Below are positions 21,231-33,369 of a stretch of DNA of 64,000 nucleotides, piece by piece. The notes under the pieces are model-generated. The model worked only from the letters and a program-made list of their open reading frames with translations. It did no database searches and was not told where the DNA came from. Numbering within the stretch: the first letter of the stretch is position 1; each line of letters starts with the position of its first letter. The translations under genes were made by a program, and so were the position numbers. This DNA comes from Gloeopeniophorella convolvens (lineage: Eukaryota; Basidiomycota; Agaricomycetes; Russulales): NCBI GenBank assembly GCA_022496205.1, contig WTXD01000005.1:496001-560000 (forward strand). The letters are read 5' to 3'.

Positions 21231-23424
21231 CTACGAAGGCGGCGCATACCACCAGAGCGTCGTGACGCCAACCGGGAACGTGTACGTCGCCTGCGTGCCC
21301 TTGAACTCGATCGTGGCCGTCACGGGCTGCGGGTTCCACGTCGTGCTCGAGCTGTCGTCCCAGTTGAGCACGACGATGCTGTAGCGCAGCCAGTCTGTCG
21401 ACGAGACGCGGCCTGTCACGTATGCGCCGACGCGTAGCGCCCAATTGAGGCTCCCGTTAACCGTCACCCCAATGCGCTGGCCGAAGGGCCCGTTCACGTC
21501 GCGCGGTAGGATAGCGCGCGAAGCTTGGGCCATGCTATAGACTGTGCGACAAACAGGGTAAGGTCTTGAGTAATATTCCGCGGCGCGGCACAAAGGAAGA
21601 GAGTACGTACACTCTTGGTTCAAGCTGTATGAGCCATCGCTGTTCACCGTCGCGATGGGGCGGCATCCGGGACTATCGCAACTGTTTGTTCCCGGGAGCT
21701 TCGGGTTACCATTGCCATCGAGAGCAATGTTCCACATCAGAGCGGTCTGGGCGTTGTGCTCGAACGAGCCGATGAACCTGTGGAGATACAGAATTGGAAA
21801 AGAGCACACAGCGGCCATTCGAAAAAACGCGCACAGGTTGTCCATGTACCACTGTCAGATTGCGTCAGCGCCAGCTACAAGCGACTCCGATGTGAAAGCT
21901 TACCTTGATATCAGACCACCAGTCACTACCGTAGGTTCCTGAACATTCTGTGAAGTAGATCGCCTTGTCCGGGAACTGGTCGTGGAATGTGTCTTGGCTG
22001 CTGACAGAACCAGCGTAGCAGTGGAACTGGACGCCATCGAATGCGTTGCCAGCTTGTTGCATCTGGATGCAGGTCAGAGACGCCTTAGACATAGGGTAAA
22101 CTTTCGTACAAGCTGGACGGGATATCCTCCGGCATCATTCCAGTTATGGTCGTAACCGAGGAGTTTCACGCCAGAAAGACCATTGTTGTTCATTAGGCTG
22201 CGGAGGGCGTTGCCGATCTGCGCCATGATGCTGACGGGCATGCTGCACGTGGGGTAGGTGCCGTTACTGTTCTCGGGCTCATTCTGTTCGGGAAGTAGAT
22301 GCAAGCGTTAGATCTATAGCAGGGCCTCCCATGACTAATGATAGGTGTACCTGAACCGAAATAGCATAAACCTTGATGCCCTGGTTTTGGAAACCTTGGA
22401 TTGCCTTGAGAAGGTAGTTTGCATCTTCACGGGTAGCAGTCAGGAAGGGCCAACATCGAGAGTTTGAGATGAAAACTCACACTGAGATGTGAAGCCTGTG
22501 TTCAGAGAACCGCCATTCATAGTTCCGCTCGACTTCATCCAGCCCGGCTAGCAGTGCACATCAGTTCCCCCGTCTCTGTGGCGTCACAGATTGAAAAGTG
22601 GACGCACAGGTGACCAAGGGTTGATGATTACCCGAAGGTAGGGGTTGATCGCTTGTATGTCCTTCAGGACGGAGAAGACGTAGGACGGCGTGTTGGAGAT
22701 GCTGAATTTACTCATGCTGGTATCCCCACTGGTGTCATCGAGGCTGTAGTCTGGCGTGAATAAGATGCAACTTCAGAGCGAGCACGATAAACGGTGAATG
22801 AGACGCAGACCATTAGCAGAGAAGTCTGAGGCGCCGATGGGCACTCGAACTATCGTCAGGCCAGCGGCCTGTGCGCCATCGGTTGCTGCGCGAGATGTCA
22901 GCGCTACCACCCAAGGTGTAATTCCGGAATCAACAGTTCTTACGATCGAAGAGGGTATGTAAGAGTGCATTGTAGTTCCCGGGGTTCTTGCTCTGTGCTC
23001 CCGGTCAGCTTCCAGTCTATTTCGGCCTATGGCAAGGACGTTACTTTTAAGTTATTCAGCGTCAATGCAGAAGAATCGGCTGTAAAGCGTGAGATGACAT
23101 GAGCAGACAACTAGCTGCTGGCGATCCGGAACCTACTCAAACTTCCTCCCATCCCCAGGATGGTCTGAAACGTTTGAGACTCATTGATGACGATGTCCGC
23201 AGACGCAGCAGCTCCTGGTGCGCCAAAGTTGATAGGCGACGAAGGCTGAAGTGAGGTGTATAGCTTTGTCCGATCCCAAGTTGTTTGCCACTGTAACACA
23301 ATGACGTTCGTCAGCACCACGAAAAGCAGCTATGCTGTCAACTAACGATATCCCAGATTTGGTACTGGGCGAGGACTGGCTGACCAAACACGGCGAGTGC
23401 AGCGAGCGAGGCTAGAATATGCAT
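21231..23424 (-). CDS. Secreted GH30 glycoside hydrolase, copy 1
   Basis: Glycoside hydrolase family 30; in basidiomycetes such proteins are typically endo-beta-1,6-glucanases acting on fungal wall glucan. The model has about 13 small exons. It begins with a signal peptide (MHILASLAALAVFGQPVLA), then AQYQIWDIWQTTWDRTKLYT. Landmarks in order: ILGMGGSLTDSSALTL, GLTIVRVPIGASDFS, DYSLDDTSGDTS, INPWSPPGWMKSSGTMNGG, then the acid/base region NEPENSNGTYPTC (codons near 22269-22283), GYDHNWNDAGGYP, and the nucleophile region IYFTECSGTYGSDWWSD (near 21944-21958). The C-terminal beta-sandwich ends in TTLWWYAPPS. Both catalytic Glu residues are present, and the frame can be followed throughout. It is tandem with copy 2 in the same orientation. 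Confidence 0.85.
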
Positions 23425-24737
23425 CAGTTGAGAGTGTTCTCAGCAGAATCAGTAGGGCGCAGGAGTCTCTGAGACTCGTTTACTCGAAACACCCAGCCTT
23501 TTAAGCTGCATGGCTTCCCCGCGTCCATAAAAGACGGAAATGCCTCGGCCACGCACAAACTGCGCTGGTAGGTCATGCCCATGATCGTCGCATGTGGTTG
23601 GGCTTGGTCGTCTCGGTCCCCTGATCATGCGGTGACGGCTCAGGCGACCAGCGGGACCCCATGCTTCGCAAAGCCTTCTCCTGGTTTTCCCGGATGATTC
23701 AAGGAACGCGAACATTCCTAAAATTGTATAAGCGAGCCCTGCCGGCAGTCGTAACGGAGGCTGAGATAGAACTCGAAGCATGGGGATACTCCCTGCTTCC
23801 CCGGACGAAGGAGGGGTAAAGACAACGGTCGACTCCCAGCGACTCGCGAGGCGAAGCCTCAGAAGTAAACGGCGACAATATGTGCATGATTGTTTCGGGG
23901 AGAAAGTAGATGTTGCAAATGAACACTGTCGTTATGGAGATAGCTGATCAATCTTCGCTGCTACCACCTCAGGCCACTGTGAAGGCCCCCGGTTGTGAGA
24001 AGAGGATTACGCTTTCGGTTTTTCCGGGCTAGCAACAGTACTCACATAGCCTAGTCACGAGTAGCTACCTCGATGCTGCACATGCATAGCTCGAGGAGCA
24101 GAAGAATGGAAGAGCGGGACAAATGCCCATCACGTTGTCCTCATTGACGGATCTGCGGTGACTTGGTTTTACCAAAAGCACGATACAGCTGCGAAATTTC
24201 TGGACGACGAAGATGAATAGGCAACAGGTAAACCTGGTCTTGTGCTCATGCAGCGTCGGCCACCCCCAGATAAGGATGCATGCATGGAGATTGCCAGCAG
24301 GTCAGCCACCACGAGATATGAGGAGGACCAGCACGGGTACGCAGCTAGCGCTCACGCGATACCGCAGGAGTCTCATGGCAGTCTGAGCCGATCTGAACCA
24401 CCCTGCAGCATGTCCTCTTAGTCAAGCCCGGGCCCGACTGTCAAGGCCACGAGGGTGAAGGCCTCATGCGACGAAATGTGGCAGGCAGAAGTTAGGACCC
24501 GTTGGACCCTGCTCATGTCATTACATAGGGACCATCTACGTCACGGGGTTTGTCTGCAGGTGACCGGTGACTACACACCCATGCGCCACCATGGAAACTC
24601 GTGCACCACTGAGATTGCGTAAGAGATATAAATCTGCTATCGGACATCGCAAGACGAGTATTGGCCCCAAGTGCAGGTCGTATCGGTCGTAACGTGCATT
24701 AGCTAGCCTAGGCAGGAAACCAAACAAACAGAAGTGG
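23425..24737. other. Spacer between the GH30 copies
   Basis: About 1.3 kb with no supported gene. It holds the promoter of copy 1 and the 3' flank of copy 2. A pair of heptamers, GGTGACC and GGTGACT, lies at 24559-24572. Confidence 0.55.
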
Positions 24738-27079
24738 TCATGTGAAACCAACCAGCGGTTGCTGGGCATCATTGAAACTCGTGTACAACGTGGCATTCGA
24801 TGATTCAGACCGCAGGGTTGACGTCGGTGGTGCGTACCACCACAGGGTCGTGACACCCACTGGGAAGGTGTACGTTGCCTGGGTTCCGCGGAACTCGATA
24901 GTCGCCTGGACTGGTTGTGGATTCCATGTTGTGCTTGCGCTGTCGTCCCTGAAATGCACGGATCTCTCAGTGAATTGCGTCAAGTCGCCGTGCAACACAC
25001 ACCAGTTCAGGACCACAAGACTGTACCGCAGCCAATCCGTCGATGACACACGACCGGTCATGTATGCGCCAACGCGCAGCGCCCAATTAAGCTCGCCTCC
25101 GACGCTGACGCCAACGCGCTTTCCCCATGGACCATTCACATCTCGCGGAAGAATGGCCCGAGATGCCTGAGCCATGCTGTAATCTGATCGACGAGCCACC
25201 GGCCACCGGCCACACGTGAGTGGAGTACGCGGAAGGCACACAGGCAAGTAAGAGCTCACACTCTTGGTTAAGGGAGTATGACCCGTCGCTGTTCACGGTA
25301 ACAATAGGGCGACACCCTGGGCCCCCGCAACTCGTTGTACCCGGTAATTTGGGGTTGCCGTTGCCGTCCAACGCGATGTTCCACATCAAGCCTGAATGCG
25401 AATTGTGCTCGAATGCACCGATGAACCTGGGGAACCCCGTAAGAACCCATTCCGAGACCCCGTGACGATTAAGGCCCACAGATTATCCATGTACCACTTG
25501 GAAGTTGGGGATACGGTTCAACCTGACAAGCTCGAGGACAGATTGTCTGATCATACCTTGATATCGGACCACCAGTCACTGCCGAAGGTGCCGGTGCATT
25601 CAGTGAGGTAAATCTCCTTCGTTGGGTACTGAACATGGAAGGTATCTTGATCGCTGACCGAGCCACTGTAACAATGGAACTGCACGCCGGCAAAAGCATC
25701 TTCGGCTTGCTGCATCTGGTGCCGCGCGAAGCCGGTTAAAGCCGATTTCCGAAAGATCGTAGACGCACTCACGAGTTGAATGGGATATCCTCCAGCATCG
25801 TCCCAGTTGTGGTCGAATCCTAGGATTCGGACGCCTGATAGTCCATTGCTATTCATCAGAGACCTCAAGGCCGTGCCTATCTGAGCCATGATGTTAACTG
25901 GCATATCGCATGTGGGGTAGCTATCATTGGAATTCTCTGGCTCGTTCTGCGAAGCGTTGCAGCAGGAAGCATAAGCGGCCCTCCAGCGATATACAACGAA
26001 CGCGTACCTGGATTGATAACGCATATATTTTGATGCCTTGGTTCTGGAAGCCCTGGATGGCCTTGAGCAAGTACGTGGCATCTACACACGAACGGTTCGG
26101 ATAAGAATTAACCGCGAGCGATTGATAGATAAGTACATTGCGTGGCAAGGGCGGTGTTCATCGAACCACCGTTCATGGTGCCGCTGGACTTCACCCATGC
26201 TGGCTATAAGCATCAAGGTCAGCCTCAGGAGATTCCGCAGCAGCACGCCAGCAGATAGTACCGGGGACCACGGCGTGATGACGACGCGCAGGTACTGGTT
26301 GATGGCCTGAATATCCTTGAGGACAGAAAAGAGATATGATGGCGCATTGTTGACATTGAAGTGACTGAAGCTGGTGTCGCCACTTGTGTCATCGAGACTA
26401 TAGTCTGTGAGTAGTCACATTTTTAGTATCAGAAGCCATAAACCTAGGAACCACCAACTCACCTTTCGCAGAAAAATCCGACGCACCAATAGGCACACGT
26501 ACGAATGTCAGACCAGCGGCTTGTGCTCCGTCCGTTGCTGAAAAGGCAAAGCGTCGACTGGGAGCCTGAACGGGGGTTCAAAACCACACGCACGGTCAAA
26601 AAGAGTATGAAGCAGCTGGTTGTAATTCGTGGGGTTCTTGCTCTGAGGGTTCTAGGTTCAATGTATGCGCGGGGCGACAGAATGTGATACGAACCTTCAG
26701 ATTGTTGAGAGTCAGCGCCGATGAGTCCGCTGTAAGGTGACATTAGGACGACCCAGCCACTGTCCCTAATTGATTTAAGACACACTCAGTGCTCCACCGA
26801 GACCCCACACGGACTGATAAGTTGAAGTATCGTCAACATCAATGTCCGCTGCACCGATTGCACCCGGCGAGCCGAAGTTGATTGGGGTGGATGGTTGCAA
26901 GGACGTGTACAACTTCGACCTATCCCACGTCGTCTGCCACTGTTCCGAGTCCAACCCAGTGAGACACGACACAACTCCGGGAGCCAAGGGTTACTCACGA
27001 TGTCCCAGATTTGATACTGGGCTGCAGAAAGCTGGCACAGTCCTGCGGAGAGCAGAAAAAGCCCAATGAGTGAGCGCAT
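24738..27079 (-). CDS. Secreted GH30 glycoside hydrolase, copy 2
   Basis: Close paralogue of the gene at 21231. It starts with a signal peptide (MRSLIGLFLLSAGLCQLSAA), then AQYQIWDIWQTTWDRSKLYT. Acid/base region NEPENSNDSYPTC (about 25929-25950 on the plus strand) and nucleophile region IYLTECTGTFGSDWWSD (about 25589-25610) are intact. The C-terminal beta-sandwich matches copy 1, but the protein runs on past WWYAPP by a Ser/Asn-rich tail and ends QQPLVGFT. An extra 54 bp intron at 25002-24949 splits the codon of the Trp in LNWDD; copy 1 has no intron at this point. The intron length is a multiple of 3, so the frame stays open if it is not removed. Predicted role as copy 1. Confidence 0.83.
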
Positions 27080-27726
27080 AGCAACGATGGGGCCCTCGAC
27101 GGCTCCGGACGCATATGCACTGCAGCATTATATGGCCTCAGCAAGCACCACATCACGGGCCCAACAGCTTCGCGACGGCTGGCTCAAGGGAATGGAGCAA
27201 CAATGGAAGCGAGACGCTAAATCCACTGAGACTGGCGGATTTGACAGCGGCCGCATCGTAACTCACAGCGGCACATACTAGGCGCAACGCATAGAGCATG
27301 CTATTTTCAGCTGCGTGCAATTGGAAAGAGAGCCTTGGGGAAGCACGTCTACTGTTGTTGAGACAGAAGTGTTTGGGATGGGTGTGTGAAAACGATGTCA
27401 CGGTCTCGGCAGAACTGATCATGGGTGGTCATCGCCTCAAATTAGCCGCAGCCAGCAAATCTGGCTGGAGACGAGGCGAAGGCTGGCGAAGGGTTGGGAG
27501 CAACTCCAAAGTAGTTGGAGGCTGTTCGTGGATACACGGAAGTGGACGCGGCTTCGCGTGGAGAAGTTGGAGCGGCGAACCGCGCGGCGGCCGACGTGCC
27601 GCTCGGCTAGTCGGCAGATGGCATCCTCAGGCCTCATCCTCCTCCACATCGAGCCTCGCACGCAAACAGCTGGACAGCCCGAATTCATTTCTGCGTCCCT
27701 ACTACCTAGCACCAATGATACACCAT
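27080..27726. other. Spacer between GH30 copy 2 and beta-adaptin gene
   Basis: This is the upstream region of GH30 copy 2 and the 3' flank of the beta-adaptin gene, both on the minus strand. Open frames here show no domain character. Confidence 0.5.
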
Positions 27727-30358
27727 CTAGAACAGTCCCAGAAGATCCTCCTGCTGATTCGCGGTCGGCGGTGCCGCAGTCGGCGAAGCCGCCCCACCAA
27801 GCCCGCCGAAAGGATCTAGCGCAGGTGCTCCCGCATTTGCGAGGGCAGGGGCAGACGGGGTCAATGTTGTGCTTCCAAAGATCGACACGAGGTCGTCGAG
27901 TGGGTTGGTCGACGTGCCCGACAGGAGACTCTTGGCCGCGGGCTGCTGCAGCACTTGTGTCGCGGCGAGGCCAGTCGGCTGCTCCGTCGCGGGCTCGTCG
28001 TCGAAGTCGAGAAGGTTCTCCGATGCCTGGCCGGCGGCGACAGTTTGAAGCGCTGTCTTTGCCGAATCTGCAAGGCTGGAGGCAGATACCCTCAACCTCT
28101 GCAGCGCAGATAAGTGTGGTAAAACACTTACTCGGTCCCCTTGTGCTGCATTGATTCGGCGCCAACGCGTCCTTGGCCAATAAAAGTCGCGGCTGGCTTC
28201 TGGTAGACGCTGGATAAGCTCGAAATGTCCCCTATCAGCTCGTTGAGAAGCGCAGGCGGGACTGTTGTGCGTGGAAGCGATATTGGTGGCCGGTGCGCGA
28301 GCACAACAGACTGGGAGAGGAAAGCATCAGTAGAAGCAGTGAAGGAAGTCGATGGCACATGCCTTCGCTGCACCAGGGTCAGTTGACAGAAGACGCCAGT
28401 AGATGTATGCGCGGTCCCGAACATCGGGCGAATCGCAGTCTTTCGTCGCTGTGTTGAGCACACGCTGCACAATGCCTTGTGACGTGTCGGGCTTGAAAAG
28501 GAAGAGCTTCACCACTGCTGTGAGAGTCTGCAGCTGAACCTACAGGCGTACACGCGGGTCAACGATAGCACGTCCGGATGGCCGCGGAAATCGTACAGAA
28601 TAGGACTCCTCTGTGAAGGTATCCACGAAGATACCTAGCAGCTCGTCCGCATTGTCAATCTTGTTGGCGTATTCGCCGATAATCCAGATGAGGGACGCCT
28701 TTGCTTCTGGCTCATCCAGCTCCTCCAGGTTAGCGCAGAGGGTAGGGATAACACCTTCGTATGTTAATGGGTATCTTCGGAAGATGTCCTAGCGGCATAA
28801 GATCAGAGGTGGGTCCTATAGGCAGTGCGATCCGACGCACTTTCATCACCACAACAGCTTCCTGGACCACGTAGCTGACCCGGGTCGCGATAAGATCCAG
28901 TAGCACGTTTACGCAGCGCTCGGCACCAGCCTCGATCTTCACGGCTGCCTGGCCGATAGCCTTGATGCTGCGCCGTACGAAATCGACGTCGACCTCCGAA
29001 GCATACCTGGCAAAACGTCAGTGAGTCGGCCCAGATCAACAGAAACGTGCTATTTACTCCTTCAACTCGCTCAATAGCGCATCGACGTTGTTCTCGTTGG
29101 CTAGGCGGACCATGATGTCCAACTTCTCCACCTTCACATACAACGGGTCGTTATATTTGCAGAAGAACACGCGCATCTCGTTCGAAAGGATGTCGCTGCG
29201 CTTTTGTAATAGGAGGTTGATGTTTCGCAGTGCAACCCATTGCACTTCCGGTGGGGAGGATAAGAGGGTGACGAGTGGTGGTGCCATCTTGCGGACAAGC
29301 TGCTTGGTGAGTTCCTCTCGCCTCACACCCCGCATGTGAATCATGATCACCTACGAGTTTTCAGATAAGGGTCCATTAAGAAGACGTTTCAGGTTCAGAC
29401 GCACCCTGACAGCACCAAGAACAACGCTGCCGTTGGCATGTTGGAACTGCGGAACCACGCGCTCACAAATATGTTCACTCTCCTTCTCATCCTTTGCCTC
29501 GTACCGCGCCAGCGCGGACAGAATGGCAACACGCCCCCACTCCGAGCATTCATTCAGAGCGATGAGGAGCTTGTTGAGGATCGAAGGGGTAATCGTGAAG
29601 ATGGCTGGGTCAGACGACGACGTGGACGGCTGCGATGTAGCCGAGGCGTGGATGTCCGATAGCGCCGAGATGGTGTTCGCGACGACCTTTGGGACATCGC
29701 TGAGGCGACGGCGCAGGCGGGGACAAAGTACACGCACCATCGGGTTGCTGTCCGAGATCATCTCGTGGAGCTGATCTAAGAAACCGTTCTCGAGCACCAG
29801 CTCCGGCTTGAGGTCGTACAGCTTCGCGACACACAGCGCTGCCGTCTTGCGCACGTACGGGTTCTCGTCGTGCAGGCACTTCTGCAGCGGGCTGGAGAGG
29901 TAGTCGATGATCTTCTCGACGCGGATGCAGCCCATGGTGCGGATGGCCAGCGCGCGGATGAGCGGATTCTGGTCGTCTGAATCCTTCACGAACGTGTTGA
30001 CGGCAAGGATGACGAGATCGGGCTGGGTCTTGGCATAGTTAATGAGATACAAGTAGACTAACTTCTTCTGCTCGATGTCCTCGGTCTGCATGTTCTTCAG
30101 GACGTCGGGGAAGAGACCGCTGACATCTTGCGGGGTATTTCTTAATGCGAACAATCGGCACGAAGTGCGACGACGCACCTTTCCCGACTGTCATGTTGGC
30201 GATAACCCTCTTGATAGCATCCTTGCGCTTTTCGCGATACTCGCTATTCAGGTCGGCGCGAAGCTCAAAGTTCTCGCCTGCGCAATGATCAGTCCCGGTG
30301 CAACAACAGCGCGCACGACTGGACCTTTTTTGGGGGCTGCCCTAGAGAAGACGTTCAT
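27727..30358 (-). CDS. APL2: AP-1 complex subunit beta (beta-adaptin)
   Basis: Large beta subunit of a clathrin adaptor complex, probably AP-1 of the trans-Golgi and endosomes. The start [20 protein letters not shown], then [20 protein letters not shown] and [20 protein letters not shown], is the conserved beta-adaptin N-terminus. HEAT-type trunk motifs follow: [91 protein letters not shown] and [12 protein letters not shown]. Many short introns interrupt the gene. The hinge carries a clathrin box, LLDFD (plus strand about 27997-28020), and the protein ends QQEDLLGLF, so there is no appendage (ear) domain. An AP-2 assignment is possible, but a short protein lacking an ear resembles yeast Apl2. 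Exact exon edges in the C-terminal half are not all fixed. Confidence 0.85.
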
Positions 30359-30708
30359 TGTAGGAATGACTGAGGGCAAGCCCGGTGGGTGTCAGTTTAA
30401 AGGACTTGTACGAGCTCCTCTCAGTGTCGCGACCAATCGCGGGCGCGACGCTTGTCTCTGAGCGAGGGTAGTGCGTATTACGTAATGGCTGCCCAGGAAC
30501 TCTCACCTCAGACAATGGGAGTCGACATTGGCTCACACTCAGTACTAGTACTCAGGCCTCAGGCCATAGATGTCAGTGAACCTTTGGTGTAATGTACAAA
30601 GATGATACATTAGACGATGATATGATACAATGCTCGCTCGCGAACACTAGAGGTTAAGAATACATATAGTGCATAATTTCCGTCAGCTTAACGCTCAGCT
30701 AGGACTCT
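30359..30708. other. Intergenic, promoter of beta-adaptin gene
   Basis: Short stretch upstream of the beta-adaptin start and downstream of the next minus-strand gene. No gene is seen. Confidence 0.6.
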
Positions 30709-31295
30709 TCAATCGTGCGCCGCGCGAGCCTCACCGATGGCGGCTTTCTTGCCACCAGTCTCACGAAGCTCACCAGTCTCATGCATGTCTGCGTTCTTAG
30801 TCACCTTCCCAATGACCTATACATACAGCGCTAGGATAAGCGAATTGTCGACCGGAACCATGAATATTCTCTAACCTTCTCAGTCTTTCCAATGACTTTG
30901 TCCAAGAAGTTGGCCTTGCCTACGGGAAGATTGTCCTGACCACCGCGGGCAACACCACCTAGAGGCACTTGATGAGCGCAGTTAAAACATGTGCAGATCG
31001 GAAGTCCCTCACCGGACTGCGTCGGCTTGACGTCCGACGGACGCTCAGATGTGAACGCATTTTGGCCGCGAGGATCCGCCGCGTCATGATCTTCTTCAAA
31101 GCGTTGCTCCTCGTACGGTTCACGATCGAAATCCCCGGGCTTCTTGGTGCCTGATAATGCTCCCGTGCTGTAATCAGGAGCTATCTGGCCGCCGGGTGCG
31201 CCGGGAAGTGGTTCGTTGGGATTATGGATGTGGTGCGAGGGGCGCCCGTCGCCAAGCACGGTGGGGTTGGTAGCAGTAGCTTCGAATCCGGACAT
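30709..31295 (-). CDS. Small hydrophilic protein, fungal orphan
   Basis: Three exons, 31295-31013, 30967-30876 and 30816-30709, give 160 aa. The N-terminal 95 residues are polar, disordered and rich in Gly, Pro, Asp and Glu (for example NPNEPLPGAPGG and REPYEEQRFEEDHDAADP). The C-terminus is compact and repetitive: ANFLDKVIGKTEKVIGKVTK, then HETGELRETGGKKAAIGEAR. The half-repeats DKVIGKTEK and KVIGKVTKN suggest an amphipathic helix. Proteins with this C-terminal pattern are, to my knowledge, widespread in fungi and uncharacterised; a stress-related role is often guessed but I cannot show it. No signal peptide, Cys cluster or membrane span is present. Confidence 0.65.
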
Positions 31296-32622
31296 TATCG
31301 ATAGGTGTTCTGGAGGTGAAGTAGTAGATGGATGAGCGGGGAAGTGGTTCTGTGAATACTGAACTCTCTACGGGGCAGGATGAGGGCTTATAAGGTGAGG
31401 ACGCAAAATGACGTCACAGCATACCGGCTCCGCGTTACGAATGTAAGTCCCACTTCGTCGAGGATCTCGTGGCGTGGGCACAGCACCCGAAACCAATGCC
31501 CTGATTGCGTGAGTGGTGTGTTCAATATAAAGACTCCAAAAACATTCGGCCGCAGCTCCGAACATCCACTGCTAATGGCCACGACGGGGTGTGCAGTCAC
31601 TAGACTTTTCACAATTGTGCCCCTCGATCAGTGAGAGAGCGAGGAATCGGCAGCATTTGAGAGCACCTGGATGCATCAGCAGCTGTTTCGCAGTTTTTGA
31701 CCGCAGGCTGATGACCAGATTCTGCCAGAGAGTCTCCAAGGGCACGGAGTAAGGTAAGAGCACTGGAAGTCGACGAGAAGCTGGAACAGGCACCATAGGG
31801 AAAGGCTAGAGGTCCTGCCGGACAACATGCGCCGTCAACGCGTCACAATGGTGGTCGTCGATGACCAGGACGTCGACGCGTCCAGTACGCGTCCGCGTCA
31901 TGCATCAGGCGGCAGCACCGGCAATGGCGTGTTCGGCAAAAGCCAGCTCGTGTTTGGCAAACAAACCACAGTGCCTGTCACGGTCATCTGACTATCATCA
32001 GCGTTCTTGGGCTTTCCGACCCTCCAGCAACGTTGGATCCGAGACAAGCACAACGCCATTATCTTCCGTCATAGGCCTACGTTCTGTCTCGGGTGGTAAT
32101 TGCCTTGCTTGCATTGCCTTGCTTGCAAGGTGCTTTTCCCCCATAATGTTACGGGCGCCTAGTGGTAAGATGACGGATGATGATGTAAACTAATCCCAAC
32201 ACGGTCTCCCGCCTCTGGCATGACGCTGCGTCGCCTGACCGTATACCGTACCTCCTCTCCAATTTCATGCTCGAGGAGACAACATGTGCGTGATAGCAGA
32301 AACACCAACACCAACACAAGCGCACTTGCAAGCAAAGGCACCTGCCGCGGCAGGCGGCCCTTCTCGAGTGTTGCACCTCCTGACGAAAACTGGCCGGCTG
32401 GAATATAATCCCATGGCGATCCTATGGGTGAATGTGGCGACGAGGCGCTTTCACGACCCGACTCCTGACTTTGCAGGGCAGAAACTCCTTCCCAGACATA
32501 CTCCATGCAACCCAGATCTCTCAGGTCGCCTAAGAACCTCTTTTCTGCGCACGATGACAACTGCGCGTCTTCGCCAAGAAGAGCGCGTCTTTGCAAACTT
32601 TGCGCACTGTCACATCCTCTGA
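31296..32622. other. Intergenic or unresolved 5' part of the next gene
   Basis: Frames open on both strands, including a minus-strand segment with a hydrophobic run (VPLLASALVLVLVFLLS, about 32355-32305). I cannot build a gene from them. Exons of the plus-strand gene ending at 33294 may lie here. Three ACGCGT hexamers lie between about 31838 and 31892. Confidence 0.35.
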
Positions 32623-33294
32623 AGCACCTGCAAGGGGTATGGAAAGGCAAGAGCCTCTGCATATCCCCCAGGATCCCGAATTGACAGTGTATCCCCAGGT
32701 GTCTCATCACGCGCAAAGCAGCGGCCGAGAGGCTCCAACAGCAGTCCAGGCTCGCCCGCCCTGGATGTAACTGGGCCGTCTTCGCCAGGATCCTCAACCG
32801 GGCGCTCATCAACCCAGCCTCGCTCTCCATCGTCATCAGCACCAGCGACACCATCATCTCCCTCCCTCTGTAACTCAGAAGTCGCTCTGCCCTGCATCAT
32901 CATCTCGGACGGCGACACAGAATCAGCGCACTTCCGCCCCCTCAAGCGCCAGTCACGCGTCATGCCTTTCAGAGGCCTCGAGATCCCTATAGAACTCGCG
33001 TGGCCTCGACACTCTGTGTCTGAGAATGCTGCGCTCGCTGCTGTCGGCTCGAATGACTCGCCCATCATACCGTCTGGGCCTACTATCGACCCGGCTGCGC
33101 GACTGCAAGACTTCGGCCGCATGATCGCAGAGATGAGGTCGAAACTCTTCGTGCATGACCCCAGCAAGGACGTTGGGGGCCCAGGAGGATGCGACAACCA
33201 GGACACGGATCGGCTCTTGCGATTGCTCGAGGACGTCATGCAAAAAGTCAGAGACCTCAAGGAGAAGGACGCCAGTTTCGCTTCGAGCCCCTAA
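32623..33294 (+). CDS. Hypothetical protein, 5' end unresolved
   Basis: From the base after a stop at 32620-32622, the frame is open to 33294 and looks coding. A long Ser/Pro/Gly-rich region comes first (for example GPSSPGSSTGRSSTQPRS), then SEVALPCIIISDGDTESAHF. After it comes a more structured end with PTIDPAARLQDFGRMIAEMR and a final helix, LLRLLEDVMQKVRDLKEKDA, likely a coiled coil. Codons end mostly in G or C, as in neighbouring genes. There is no good start codon before the ATG at 32962, so an upstream exon is likely, perhaps joined at an acceptor such as CCTGCAAG near 32633. I do not recognise the family. The low-complexity part on its own would not be convincing. Confidence 0.42.
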   Translation, partial: STCKGYGKARASAYPPGSRIDSVSPGVSSRAKQRPRGSNSSPGSPALDVTGPSSPGSSTGRSSTQPRSPSSSAPATPSSPSLCNSEVALPCIIISDGDTESAHFRPLKRQSRVMPFRGLEIPIELAWPRHSVSENAALAAVGSNDSPIIPSGPTIDPAARLQDFGRMIAEMRSKLFVHDPSKDVGGPGGCDNQDTDRLLRLLEDVMQKVRDLKEKDASFASSP

Positions 33295-33369
33295 GCTTGT
33301 CCGCCGCTGGCTGGCAATCGATCGCTGCCAGAGGACGATATATCCGGGTACTGTACATAATCTCACTTT

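Noticed and set aside
27437..28180. Long frames on both strands opposite and overlapping the beta-adaptin end
   Set aside because: The third minus frame matches the beta-adaptin hinge and end (LLDFD, DLLGLF); the others are shadows.
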